Shown here piece by piece: positions 1-8,259 of a stretch of DNA of 37,252 nucleotides. The translations under genes and the position numbers were made by a program. Numbering within the stretch: position 1 is the first letter of the stretch; every line of letters starts with the position of its first letter. A model generated the notes under the pieces. The model saw only the letters and a program-made list of their open reading frames with translations, ran no database searches and was not told the DNA's origin. This DNA comes from Gammaproteobacteria bacterium (GTDB taxonomy: Bacteria; Pseudomonadota; Gammaproteobacteria; Pseudomonadales; Pseudohongiellaceae), in contig PCCP01000112.1 of assembly GCA_002731775.1 (NCBI GenBank), positions 1 through 37,252 on the forward strand, read 5' to 3'.

Positions 1-709
1 AGACATCGCGACCTGCGCGGCGATCGGCACCGCGGGGGTGGCGATATTGCGGGAGATATGGCAGCAGAAGGCGGACAAAGATGCGCCACTGAACCTGCTC
101 ACACATTGCAACGCCGGCGCCCTGGCTGTGGTGGACTGGGGTACGGCACTGGCGGTGGTGTACAAAGCTGCGGCGGCGGGAATTCCGCTGCATGTGTGGG
201 TGGACGAAACCCGGCCTCGCAACCAGGGGGCGTCGCTGACTTGTTGGGAGTTAGGCAAGCAGGGCATAGCCCACACCCTGATCGTCGACAACGCCGGCGG
301 GCACCTGATGCAGCAGGGCCGGGTTGATGTATGTATCGTCGGTAGCGACCGCACAACTATTAACGGCGACGTCTACAACAAGATTGGCACCTACCTGAAA
401 GCCCTGGCCGCCGATGACAATGACATCCCTTTCTATGTCGCCCTGCCGGTGTCGAGCATCGACTTCTCCGTAACCACAACTGCTACCTCTGTTCCTATCG
501 AGGAGCGGGGCGCGCACGAGGTGTCTCATCTGCAAGGCATCGACGCCAGCGGGGTGCTGACTACGGTACGGGTCGCGCCAGCGGATGCAGCGATCAGTAA
601 CTACGGCTTCGACGTGACGCCTGCCCGCCTGGTCACCGGACTAATTACGGAGCGAGGAGTGATTGCCGCCAGCGAGGCCGGAATAGCCAGCCTAAAAAAA
701 GGCGAATAA
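1..709 (+). CDS. mtnA: S-methyl-5-thioribose-1-phosphate isomerase (5' truncated)
   Basis: This enzyme converts 5-methylthioribose-1-phosphate to 5-methylthioribulose-1-phosphate in the cytosolic methionine salvage pathway. The reading frame is open from base 2, so the gene runs off the left edge and only the C-terminal two thirds are present. Visible family motifs are [10 protein letters not shown], which holds the catalytic cysteine, then [13 protein letters not shown], and [19 protein letters not shown], whose aspartate is the second catalytic residue. The GTG at 38 is internal and should not be taken as the start. The gene ends at TAA 707-709 and converges with the HIT gene. No other methionine salvage genes are visible. 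The eIF-2B alpha-like paralogues share the fold, but the Cys and Asp motifs favour MtnA. Confidence 0.95.
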   Translation, partial: DIATCAAIGTAGVAILREIWQQKADKDAPLNLLTHCNAGALAVVDWGTALAVVYKAAAAGIPLHVWVDETRPRNQGASLTCWELGKQGIAHTLIVDNAGGHLMQQGRVDVCIVGSDRTTINGDVYNKIGTYLKALAADDNDIPFYVALPVSSIDFSVTTTATSVPIEERGAHEVSHLQGIDASGVLTTVRVAPADAAISNYGFDVTPARLVTGLITERGVIAASEAGIASLKKGE

Positions 710-722
710 CGCAAGCACCGGG

Positions 723-1070
723 CTAGCCAGGTGGCCATTGCATCTTGCGGCCACCGAGGATATGCAGATGGACGTGGGATACCGTCTGTCCGCCGTCTTT
801 GCCGGTATTGATGATGTAGCGAAAACCTTGCTCGGTTAGGCCCTGATCTTCCGCGATTTTATTTGCCCTGAGTAATAGCTTGCCCAGCAATGCCTGATCT
901 TCTGCCCCGGCGCGGGTGATGTCGCCGAGATGTTTTTTGGGGATAATCAGGATATGTTGGGGGGCGACGGGGTTGATATCACGGAAGGCATACACGTTGT
1001 CGTCGGAATAAACCTTGTTCGAGGGTATTTCCCCTGCGATAATTTTGCAAAACAGGCAATCATCCGACAT
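723..1070 (-). CDS. HIT (histidine triad) family protein, HinT-like
   Basis: This 115-residue cytosolic protein belongs to the HIT superfamily of nucleotide hydrolases and transferases; HinT-type members hydrolyse aminoacyl- or lysyl-AMP-like phosphoramidates. The N-terminal CLFCKIIAGEIPS, the central VAPQHILIIPKKH and the histidine triad HVHLHILGG (His99, His101, His103) are all intact. Its length is normal for bacterial HinT. The ATG at 1070 has a plausible ribosome site (CGGAG) about 7 bases upstream on the minus strand. It is convergent with mtnA and divergent from the glutaminyl cyclase gene. The physiological substrate cannot be told from sequence. Confidence 0.95.
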   Translation of the reverse strand: MSDDCLFCKIIAGEIPSNKVYSDDNVYAFRDINPVAPQHILIIPKKHLGDITRAGAEDQALLGKLLLRANKIAEDQGLTEQGFRYIINTGKDGGQTVSHVHLHILGGRKMQWPPG

Positions 1071-1169
1071 GGTCTACTCCGTTATAGTGCCCGGTAGTGC
1101 AATGCTTAAGGCAGTGGTTGAGGAAAGTGCTTCGAGTCCTGTCGGTCATTCTAACCCAGTGGTGAAAAT

Positions 1170-1970
1170 TTGAGAATTACTGTTACGCGTTTGAAGTTGC
1201 TGCTGCCGGGCGCTCTGCTGTGCCTGCCCACGCTGCTGCAGGAAACCGTGGCGCAGGAAGAAAGCTCGAATGACACTCCCATCTGGGGGATTAAAGTGGT
1301 GAATCAGTATCCCCACGATATCAATTTTTTTACCCAGGGCTTGTTCTACCATGACGGCCACCTCTATGAGGGCACCGGCAAGCGCGGACTGTCGGCCCTG
1401 AGTAAGCGCAGTCTGGCAGCGAATGAAGTGCTCATGTCCAGCAAATTGAGTAGTCGCTATTTTGGCGAAGGCATCGAGTTGGTTGACGACAAGATCTATC
1501 AGCTCACCTGGCAAGCCCACATGGTCTTCGTCTTTAGTCGCGACAGCTTCGAGCAGCTTACCACCCATTACAATGCGACCGAAGGTTGGGGCCTGGCCTA
1601 TGATGGGTCCCAACTCATCCTCAGCGATGGATCGGCAACGCTGCAGTTTATCGATCCGGAAAATTTTATCCCGCAACGGAAAATCACCGTCACCCTCAAT
1701 GGCAAGCCGGTGCATAATCTCAATGAACTGGAATACATCGATGGTGAAATCTGGGCTAATGTCTGGCAAACCGATTTTATCCTGCGTATAGATCCTGTCA
1801 CCGGGGAGACAAATTCCTATATCGACTTGAGTGGCTTGTCCGGGCTTACACAATTGGGTAGCAACGAAGCCGTGCTCAACGGAATCGCCTGGGATGATGA
1901 GCAGGACAGACTCTTCGTCACCGGCAAACACTGGGCCCATCTATTCGAAATTGAATTAGTCGCTCCGTAA
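1170..1970 (+). CDS. Glutaminyl-peptide cyclotransferase, plant/bacterial beta-propeller type, exported
   Basis: This 266-residue protein resembles the five-bladed propeller glutamine cyclotransferases, which convert N-terminal glutamine to pyroglutamate. A Sec signal peptide covers about residues 1-28 (ending near TVAQ), so it should act in the periplasm. Family-typical stretches include FFTQGLFYHDGHLYEGTG, GEGIELVDDKIYQLTW, EGWGLAYDG, LNELEYIDGEIWANVWQT and the C-terminal LNGIAWDDEQDRLFVTGKHW. The best-fitting start is TTG at 1170, with only a weak ribosome site; no ATG lies at a suitable place. A 264-codon open frame exists on the opposite strand here (1146-1940), but the propeller homology makes the plus frame the real gene. 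Confidence 0.9.
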   Translation: MRITVTRLKLLLPGALLCLPTLLQETVAQEESSNDTPIWGIKVVNQYPHDINFFTQGLFYHDGHLYEGTGKRGLSALSKRSLAANEVLMSSKLSSRYFGEGIELVDDKIYQLTWQAHMVFVFSRDSFEQLTTHYNATEGWGLAYDGSQLILSDGSATLQFIDPENFIPQRKITVTLNGKPVHNLNELEYIDGEIWANVWQTDFILRIDPVTGETNSYIDLSGLSGLTQLGSNEAVLNGIAWDDEQDRLFVTGKHWAHLFEIELVAP

Positions 1971-2022
1971 TCCGAATCCCCTCAGGGTCCGAATCAAATT
2001 GTTGTCAAGAGGACTAGTTTCG

Positions 2023-2442
2023 ATGTGGTTGCAAAAACAGATTCAACTCGGGGCCCGAGGGCGAGGGTTTCATCTGATCACCGACGAGGTGTTGCAAAAA
2101 TGCCCGGAGATTGGTTCGCTAAAGGTCGGGCTCGTCCATTTTCTTTTGCAACATACCTCCGCCTCACTTAGCCTCAACGAGAATGCCGACAGCTCGGTGC
2201 GGCGGGATATGGAATCGCATTTCAATCAAATGGCACCGGAAAACGCAGCCTACTACGAGCACACCTTCGAGGGTGCCGATGACATGCCTGCACATATTAA
2301 ATCCGGGCTTCTGGGCGCCGAACTGACGCTACCGATTAGGGACGGCGAGCTGATGCTGGGCATCTGGCAGGGGTTGTACCTGGGGGAACACAGAAATCAC
2401 GCCGGACCTCGAACCGTCATAGTGACAGTGCAGGGATCCTGA
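2023..2442 (+). CDS. YjbQ/UPF0047 family protein
   Basis: A 139-residue cytosolic protein of the YjbQ (UPF0047) family, which has a compact beta-barrel trimer fold; some members are annotated as secondary thiamine-phosphate synthases on the basis of weak activity, and the true role is unsettled. The motifs LVHFLLQHTSASLSLNENAD, HIKSGLLGAELTLPI and GIWQGLYLGEHRNHAGPRT are characteristic and include the conserved His and Glu residues. The ATG at 2023 is preferred over an upstream TTG (1999) because AAGAGGA precedes it and the protein then has normal length. It sits 4 bases before the next gene, suggesting cotranscription. Confidence 0.92.
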   Translation: MWLQKQIQLGARGRGFHLITDEVLQKCPEIGSLKVGLVHFLLQHTSASLSLNENADSSVRRDMESHFNQMAPENAAYYEHTFEGADDMPAHIKSGLLGAELTLPIRDGELMLGIWQGLYLGEHRNHAGPRTVIVTVQGS

Positions 2443-2446
2443 ATCG

Positions 2447-3517
2447 ATGCTGTCAATCTGCCTCAAAACCCTGCCAATTACAGTCAAGGCGCTAATCCTG
2501 GTAGGGCTTTCGGTGCTGCTGATTTCCTGTGAGACCGTGAGTTACTACACCCAAGCGGCACGAGGTCAAATGGCTATCGTCTTCGGCAGACAGGACATTC
2601 AACGTTTGCTGGAAAGCGGCGATCTGCCCAATGACCTGCGGGAAAAATTCTCCGCTGTCCTCGATATCCGTGATTTTGCCGCCGAGGAATTATTATTGCC
2701 GGTGGGTGATAACTATCAGACCTATGTGGACCTGGAAAGAGAACATGTAGTCTGGAACGTGTTTGCTGCCCCGGAATTTTCAACCGAGGCGGTGAACTGG
2801 TGTTATCCCATCGCCGGTTGCGTCGCCTATCGAGGCTATTTTTCCGAAGCGGCAGCGCGTAAATTTGCCGTAGAATGGGAGCGGCGAGGCTTCGATGTTT
2901 ACACCGGTGGCGTCGATGCCTATTCGACCCTGGGCTGGTTCGAGGATTCCCTGCTCAGTACCGTACTGAGCCGACCTGACTATCAACTGGCGGCATTAAT
3001 TTTCCATGAACTAGCCCATCAGCTTGCCTATGTTCCCGGTGACACCACCTTTAACGAAAGTTTCGCCACTACACTCGAGAGAGAAGGGCTGCGACGCTGG
3101 CTACTGGACAGTGACCAGGCGGCAACTAACGCCATCGCCCGCAGAAGTCGCGAGCGCCAGCAACGATTCGTCGAACTGGTCACAAGCTATCGCGACAAGT
3201 TCGACAGTCTCTATCAGGAGAAGCTGCCGGCGCAGGAGATGCGTGAGCGCAAGCAGGCACTGCAGCAGCAGTTGCGCGCCGATTACGAAATCAGCAAACG
3301 GCAGTGGGGCGGCGACGACGGCTATGATAGCTGGTTCTCCAATCCGCTGAATAACGCCCAGTTGTCGACCGTGAGTTCATACAATGACCTAGTGCCATTC
3401 TTTATAGAAGTGCTAGCTCAGGCCGATGGTGATCTCGAGGCTTTCTATGCGGAAGTTCAGAGAATCGCGGTCCTCAACCCGAAACGGCGGGATCTGATAG
3501 TCCAGTCTGTGGACTGA
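2447..3517 (+). CDS. Putative zinc aminopeptidase lipoprotein (PF10023 type)
   Basis: A 356-residue predicted lipoprotein: a hydrophobic N-terminus ends in the lipobox LISC with Cys28 as the likely lipidated residue. The zinc-peptidase signature HELAH occurs at about residues 187-191, with a downstream glutamate in FNESFA (about residue 204) as the third metal ligand, the arrangement of gluzincins. The sequence matches the family annotated as predicted aminopeptidase (DUF2265/PF10023), including SYYTQAARGQ near the N-terminus and AGCVAYRGYF in the middle. It probably trims peptides at the envelope; the substrate is unknown. It follows the YjbQ gene after 4 bases and is likely translated from the same message. 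Confidence 0.9.
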   Translation: MLSICLKTLPITVKALILVGLSVLLISCETVSYYTQAARGQMAIVFGRQDIQRLLESGDLPNDLREKFSAVLDIRDFAAEELLLPVGDNYQTYVDLEREHVVWNVFAAPEFSTEAVNWCYPIAGCVAYRGYFSEAAARKFAVEWERRGFDVYTGGVDAYSTLGWFEDSLLSTVLSRPDYQLAALIFHELAHQLAYVPGDTTFNESFATTLEREGLRRWLLDSDQAATNAIARRSRERQQRFVELVTSYRDKFDSLYQEKLPAQEMRERKQALQQQLRADYEISKRQWGGDDGYDSWFSNPLNNAQLSTVSSYNDLVPFFIEVLAQADGDLEAFYAEVQRIAVLNPKRRDLIVQSVD

Positions 3518-3780
3518 TCCGCTGCAGATGTTCCCTGGTGTTTCACTTTTTTGTGCTCCACAGCATGCATGACGAAATCTGCCAGTCTGGTGCTTGGTCT
3601 TTGTGGTTGGGTCCATGCCCTGGTTTTTAATCTACAAGCTATCCGTGGAAATTTGCTTGAGATTCATAATTAAACACGCCGATGATTACGCTCTGCCACC
3701 AGTAAATCCACATCACCTCGACCACGTTTCAGCCTTGCACGATAGCGAATACGATTGTTATCAGCTTCGGCAGTAATAAC

Positions 3781-3800
3781 GCCAGTGCCCTGGTACTGGC
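3781..3800. repeat. Inverted repeat, 6-bp arms
   Basis: GCCAGT (3781-3786) and ACTGGC (3795-3800) are perfect inverted arms around 8 bases. It lies 27 bases before a stronger hairpin. It has no T-tract on either strand, so it is not a typical terminator. Function unknown. Confidence 0.5.
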
Positions 3801-3826
3801 AATCTGCCGTTTGTGGTTATGCCCCG

Positions 3827-3853
3827 GCACAGGCGACGTTAAAGCGCCTGTGC
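3827..3853. repeat. Perfect 9-bp inverted repeat upstream of the M28 peptidase gene
   Basis: GCACAGGCG (3827-3835) pairs perfectly with CGCCTGTGC (3845-3853) around a 9-base loop. It ends 90 bases before the M28 peptidase start. No T-run follows on either strand, so an intrinsic terminator is unlikely. It could be a leader hairpin or a protein-binding site. Confidence 0.6.
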
Positions 3854-3943
3854 GGGAGTAAAGCCGGCCCGTGTTTATCGACTAGACTCAAACCGCAGCT
3901 TTGCTTATGCTGCCAACTTGTTCAGTCTCAAGCCGGAGTCAGC

Positions 3944-5185
3944 ATGTTTTCCAATTCCCGAAGCACAGTGATTATGGGTCTGTTTTCAGCGAGCGTGGCA
4001 GCATCAGGCCTGGCTCTGGGACAGGCAGAGGATGACGATACCATTCGCAATCTTGTCAGTCGTCTGGATTTGGAGAGCTATAAAACTACCATAAGAGGGC
4101 TCACCAAGTTCGGGGATCGGCGCCAGGGAACCGAACGCAATCGTCAGGCGGTGGATTGGATCGAAGCCTGGTTGCAGGCGGTCGGTTGCGATAATACGCA
4201 GCGCATTAGCTACACCTTCGATCCCGAGCCCCGGCCACCAAGGCCGCGCCGACCATCGTCGGTGGCAGACACCGATTTAACCACCCCCACCGGCGGCACT
4301 GTCGGCCGCAACGGCAATGGACCCGGGGGTTCCTCGATCTATGGTTACCGTAACCGTACCGGCGTCAATCGGGATGCGGAAGCGCAGGGAGATTTGCGCA
4401 TCCGTCGACTCAATATAGAAGAGCCGGTCAATGGCGAGCGCCAGCAGGTGTACTGCACCAAGGTTGGCGCCACCTATCCGGATGAGATGTACATTATCAG
4501 TGCCCATATGGATGGCCACGGTGTTAACGAAGCGGTTAATGATGATGGCTCGGGCACGGCGCTGGTTATGGAGCTGGCGCGTATCTTCAATTCGGCGGAC
4601 GTGGAAACAGAACGATCGATCCGATTCGCACTTTGGAACAATGAAGAAACCGGGCTCAACGGCTCGGGGGCTTATGTTGAACAGCGCCGGGAACTACAGG
4701 GAATCGAGAGTCCACCCGGCTCGGGGCAGTATCCTGAACCACGCTGGTTGGGAATGATTCAGCACGACATGATGCTCTGGGATCATGGCGCACCTCGCGC
4801 CGACGGCAGCGTGAGCAGCGAGCAGCGACCCGAAGCCGACGTCAATATCGAGTTCCAGTCGGCGTCGGAGCTTGTCGATGCATCGATGCGACTGGCATTC
4901 GTCTTCAAGGCCGCCGCCGATGCCTATAACACCGACTATCCGGCCAGCGTCGGTCCCCATATGACGAACACCGATTCCACGCCGTTCATGAACATCGTGC
5001 CATCTATCAGCTTGCGGGAAAATGAGCGGGGTGCCCATACCGGCGCCGGCTGGAATCCGACCTGGCACACACCGCTGGATGTCTGGGCGACGTTCTCCGA
5101 CGAGGATTTTCGTCTCGGTCTCAATGCGGCGCAAACCACACTGTCTGCCGTCGCGCAGCTAGTTGGGGCCAGCGTCGGTAACTAA
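3944..5185 (+). CDS. Secreted M28 family zinc peptidase
   Basis: A 413-residue peptidase of family M28 (aminopeptidase Y/S type). A signal peptide spans about residues 1-27 (cleavage near ALGQA), implying export. The metal-binding core is intact: SAHMDGHG (His188, Asp190), NDDGSG with the bridging Asp near 200-201, the Glu pair NNEETG (234-235), and a late His in AGWNPTWHTPLD. Between about residues 93 and 135 there is a Pro/Arg- then Gly/Asn-rich low-complexity insertion not typical of the core fold. The start at 3944 is chosen because GGAG lies at a good distance and the signal peptide begins there; an upstream in-frame extension to 3755 lacks both features. It probably releases amino acids from peptides. 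Confidence 0.92.
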   Translation: MFSNSRSTVIMGLFSASVAASGLALGQAEDDDTIRNLVSRLDLESYKTTIRGLTKFGDRRQGTERNRQAVDWIEAWLQAVGCDNTQRISYTFDPEPRPPRPRRPSSVADTDLTTPTGGTVGRNGNGPGGSSIYGYRNRTGVNRDAEAQGDLRIRRLNIEEPVNGERQQVYCTKVGATYPDEMYIISAHMDGHGVNEAVNDDGSGTALVMELARIFNSADVETERSIRFALWNNEETGLNGSGAYVEQRRELQGIESPPGSGQYPEPRWLGMIQHDMMLWDHGAPRADGSVSSEQRPEADVNIEFQSASELVDASMRLAFVFKAAADAYNTDYPASVGPHMTNTDSTPFMNIVPSISLRENERGAHTGAGWNPTWHTPLDVWATFSDEDFRLGLNAAQTTLSAVAQLVGASVGN

Positions 5186-5269
5186 TTCCCCCTGGGGTTG
5201 TATAGCTGCTACCGTCAGAGCTCTGCTCGCGGCCCTTGGTAAATTTTTATTCCCTCTCGGACCTGAGCG

Positions 5270-6604
5270 CTAATCTGGCGCGGCGGCCAGGTCCTCTCTC
5301 AAGGAACGGGAAGCCAGGTAAAAATGGCACGCCGACCAGAACATCACCGCAGGAACCAAGATTACCAGGGCGTAGCGTAGCGACTCTGCCCCGTAACTCG
5401 GCGCGAGATAGTCACTCAAAATACCAATAGTCGCGGGCCCAAGACCGAGGCCGATGATATTGAGAATCAGGAACAGGATCGCGGAAGCGGTAGCACGCAT
5501 ACGCTGTCCCACCAGGCCGTGGGAAATCGCTATGGTATTGCCCAGGTAGACGTTAAATAACAATCCTGGCACAAATGCCAGCAACAGCGCCGCATACTGG
5601 CCGGGCACCAGGTAGACTGCGATCATAAACGGCACGCAGATAAAGCCAACGAGTGCGGGCAGCCATACGTACCAGCGCTGATCACGAGGCGCCAGCTTGT
5701 CAGCAACCACGCCGCCAAGGAATACACCGATCGCTCCGAACAGCCCCGACGACAGCGCCAACCAGGTACCTAACTCGCCGGTGGTCATGCCATGACTACG
5801 GATAAAAAAAGATGCCAGCCAGTTGACTGTTCCGTAAGCCGCAAATGCATTGAGTCCGGCGGCAAACGCCATATGCCGGAACGAGCGCCGGTCCCAGAGC
5901 AGGGTAATCACCTCAGAGAATGACGCCTGTTGGTCGGAGACTTGCTTGTTCTCGACGAGGCCGCGGATGGGTTCTCTCAAGGTGCTGCGAACCAGACCCG
6001 CCATCAGGATACCGGGTACACCCACGACCACGAAGGCAACCCGCCAGCCAAAGAACTCGTTCAGCCAGCCACCCAGCAGGAAGCCGAACAAAATGCCGAT
6101 GTTCACCCCGGTTGAATAAAAGGCGAGGGCACTGGCGCGTTTTTTAGGAGGGAAAATGTCCGAGACGATCGAATGTGAGGGCGGGCTGCCACCCGCCTCC
6201 CCCACACCTACGCCGATTCGGGCCGCCAATAGCTGGGTGTAATTTTGCGCCAGGCCGCTGATCGCTGTCATCAAACTCCACAGGCCAATGGCCATGGCAA
6301 CAATATTTCTTCGGTTGGAGCGATCGGCCCAGCGGGCAATAGGAATCCCTGCCGTGACATAGAAGATAGCGAAGGCAAAACCTGTCAGCAGTCCGAGTTG
6401 GCTGTCAGATAGCGCCAGCTCGAGCTTGATCGATTCCTGCAGGATAGACAGCAATTGCCTGTCGATGAAATTGAAGCTATAGACAACGGTAAGCAACACC
6501 AGCGCGTAGTTTCGGGCCGATGTACTTGCATAGGGGTTGATAATAACCCCCGGCTGACCCGGTATCGGCTCAACGCTGGAACTGCCGTGATCTGACACTG
6601 TCAT
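5270..6604 (-). CDS. MFS transporter, Spinster-like
   Basis: A 444-residue inner membrane transporter of the major facilitator superfamily with about 12 hydrophobic segments. The FNFIDRQLLSILQE stretch in the first helix, the loop RWADRSNRRNI (the usual G-x-x-x-D-R-x-x-R-R motif) and the GVGVGEAGGSPPSHSI segment are hallmarks of the Spinster-type group common in marine proteobacteria. A hydrophilic N-terminus of about 30 residues precedes helix 1. The ATG at 6604 is preceded on the minus strand by CGAGGA at a good distance. It is convergent with the M28 peptidase. The substrate is not predictable; such genes often sit near lipid or aromatic catabolic functions. Confidence 0.93.
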   Translation of the reverse strand: MTVSDHGSSSVEPIPGQPGVIINPYASTSARNYALVLLTVVYSFNFIDRQLLSILQESIKLELALSDSQLGLLTGFAFAIFYVTAGIPIARWADRSNRRNIVAMAIGLWSLMTAISGLAQNYTQLLAARIGVGVGEAGGSPPSHSIVSDIFPPKKRASALAFYSTGVNIGILFGFLLGGWLNEFFGWRVAFVVVGVPGILMAGLVRSTLREPIRGLVENKQVSDQQASFSEVITLLWDRRSFRHMAFAAGLNAFAAYGTVNWLASFFIRSHGMTTGELGTWLALSSGLFGAIGVFLGGVVADKLAPRDQRWYVWLPALVGFICVPFMIAVYLVPGQYAALLLAFVPGLLFNVYLGNTIAISHGLVGQRMRATASAILFLILNIIGLGLGPATIGILSDYLAPSYGAESLRYALVILVPAVMFWSACHFYLASRSLREDLAAAPD

Positions 6605-7043
6605 CTGGAATCCTCGTTATTATTATGAATGAACCAATCAAATCCAGCGTCGCTCGCTCAACTTTAGTTCGGCTCCATCGATGTTCAACAGGAAGAACCA
6701 AGATTTGCACTGTCATCAGTTACCGCGCTAGCCTCCTGTTGCTGGGAGTACAGTGGTTCAGAAACCAGGCCGAATAACATCAAGCTACAGGCAAGTACGG
6801 CTGATGTTCCCATATTCTATTGCCTCAAGCTTCGGCCGGCATTTGTTCAAATATATCCGAATCAGTTAAAAAGGCAGCTGTCGATGCTGCAATAAGTAGC
6901 GTCGAGAGTAAAGAATTTTCAATGGCTGCTTTTTCTTGCGGGCAGCGAGACATTTGCCACCGACGAAAATATTTAGCTAACTCTGCGTATTGATTAACCT
7001 ATAGTATGCGGGTGTCCAATTAATTCAGCCCAGGGAGAGATGA
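6605..7043. other. Divergent intergenic region, no gene seen
   Basis: This 439-base AT-richer spacer separates the divergent MFS and alpha/beta hydrolase genes and should carry both promoters. A TATAGT hexamer near 7001 could be a -10 element for the hydrolase, but no good -35 accompanies it. No coding frame, tRNA or terminator is evident. Confidence 0.5.
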
Positions 7044-7823
7044 ATGCCGATAGCGAAGATAAATGGACAAAGTATCGCCTATGACGACACCGGTGGAGAT
7101 GGGCCGGTGCTGATATTCAGTCATGGCTTTCTCATGGACAGGACAATGTTCGAGGCCCAGCTCGATAGTTTTCGTGGTAATTATCGCTGTGTGGTCTGGG
7201 ATGAAAGAGGATTTGGAGATACGCCGGTAGCCGCCCCCTTTAGTTATTGGGATTCGGCGGATGATGCTGTTGCACTCATGGATCATCTCGGTATCGACCG
7301 GGCGGTGTTGCTGGGGATGTCCCAGGGTGGATACCTTTCCCTGCGAGCGGCGCTGAGGTATCCACAACGGGTGAGAGCTATGGTATTGATTGACTCAGGT
7401 GCGCATGTAGACCCTCCCGAAACGATACAGGCTTACCGGCAGATGATTAACCATTGGATGAGCGACGAACCCCTGGGCGAAGTAGGTGTCAATGTCGCAG
7501 GTCTTATTATCAATCAAGTCGAATTATCCAAAAAGTGGATTGCAATCTGGGAATCCAGAGACCGGTATGGCCTCAAATACCCCGCCGAGACCTTACTCGG
7601 CAGAGACGATATTAGCGATCGTGTGTCTGAAGTCAGCTGTCCGGTACTGGTGATACATGGTGAAGATGACCAGGCAATACCCATCGAGACCGCTGAACTC
7701 ATGAGTGCCCAATTGCCAGATTGTCGGGGCTTGATAAGGGTTGCAGGCGCTGCCCATGCGGCAAACATGACCCATCCCGAAATCGTTAATCCTGCTATCG
7801 CGGAATTCCTGCAACAACTCTAG
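7044..7823 (+). CDS. Alpha/beta hydrolase
   Basis: A 259-residue cytosolic alpha/beta-fold hydrolase. The oxyanion motif SHGFLMD (about 26-32), nucleophile elbow GMSQGG (Ser93), acid residue in HGEDDQAIP (near 207) and catalytic His in AGAAHAANM (near 238) form a complete triad. It resembles 3-oxoadipate enol-lactonase-like and non-heme haloperoxidase-like esterases, but the true substrate is unknown. The start has a clear ribosome site (GGGAGAG). Its stop codon at 7821-7823 lies directly against the remnant of a different serine hydrolase, whose frame overlaps its last codons. Confidence 0.92.
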   Translation: MPIAKINGQSIAYDDTGGDGPVLIFSHGFLMDRTMFEAQLDSFRGNYRCVVWDERGFGDTPVAAPFSYWDSADDAVALMDHLGIDRAVLLGMSQGGYLSLRAALRYPQRVRAMVLIDSGAHVDPPETIQAYRQMINHWMSDEPLGEVGVNVAGLIINQVELSKKWIAIWESRDRYGLKYPAETLLGRDDISDRVSEVSCPVLVIHGEDDQAIPIETAELMSAQLPDCRGLIRVAGAAHAANMTHPEIVNPAIAEFLQQL

Positions 7824-7831
7824 AGAGTCCC

Positions 7832-7993
7832 GCATTTCAAGGCATAGGAATCTACGGTCGGGGTATTTACATCAACCCCGAAACTGAAACCGTAATCGCT
7901 GTGTTGGGTGCCTGGGCCGCTGCTACTGGCCGTGACTACTCTGCTCGTCGCGCGGCACTGTATCGTGCTATTGACGAGATTTTAGCTGAGTAA
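7832..7993 (+). pseudogene. C-terminal remnant of a beta-lactamase-like serine hydrolase
   Basis: Read in a frame different from the preceding hydrolase, this stretch encodes about 53 residues ending at TAA 7991-7993. It contains GIGIYGRGIYINPETETVI, the pattern of the last strands of beta-lactamase/transpeptidase-like esterases (PF00144 type), followed by a helix ending near RAIDEILAE. No start codon or ribosome site precedes it and the rest of the roughly 400-residue gene, including the SxxK site, is absent. I read it as the stump left by a deletion that joined it to the end of the alpha/beta hydrolase gene. Confidence 0.75.
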
Positions 7994-8259
7994 TGAATTG
8001 CGGATAAGGATTCTGCGGAATTTTGGTTCTCCCTGGATGTTGAGGGTATCGACCTGCAGCGGGATCAACTTTGCTATTCGGTGGCCCCCCTATTTGGACG
8101 AAGAGTCCAGCACAGGCCTCTGAATACCTCATTAGTCTGGAAACCAGGGCTGGATTTGAGTGCTTTGCCTATGCGTTGCTTGCCTATAACGCATTGAGTA
8201 TACTTTTGACGGAGGGGAAATCGATTTTCGGGGAAGTTTAGCTGAAGCAGGAGAGAATC
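7994..8259. other. Spacer upstream of soxC-like gene, possible decayed coding DNA
   Basis: Immediately after the hydrolase remnant the same frame reopens for 66 codons (7997-8194), and another frame is open from about 8090 to a stop at 8239. Neither has a convincing start and I recognise neither product. The region may be eroded coding sequence. The soxC-like promoter should lie here, but I cannot place it. Confidence 0.4.

Larger units (their letters stand above)
3518..3943. other. Intergenic region with two hairpins and a possible minus-strand coding remnant
   Basis: This 426-base gap separates the aminopeptidase from the M28 peptidase. It holds two adjacent perfect inverted repeats (3781-3800 and 3827-3853), listed separately. 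On the minus strand, 3670-3816 is open for 48 codons between two stops and has protein-like composition (rich in Arg, Asp and Val), but lacks a start codon. I do not recognise it; it may be a decayed gene end or chance. No tRNA or clear promoter was found. Confidence 0.5.

Noticed and set aside
1146..1940. 264-codon open frame on the minus strand
   Set aside because: It lies opposite the glutaminyl cyclase gene, whose motifs and signal peptide are clear; the minus product has no recognisable domain.
3755..3943. Upstream extension of the M28 peptidase frame
   Set aside because: No ribosome site or signal peptide; the ATG at 3944 has both.
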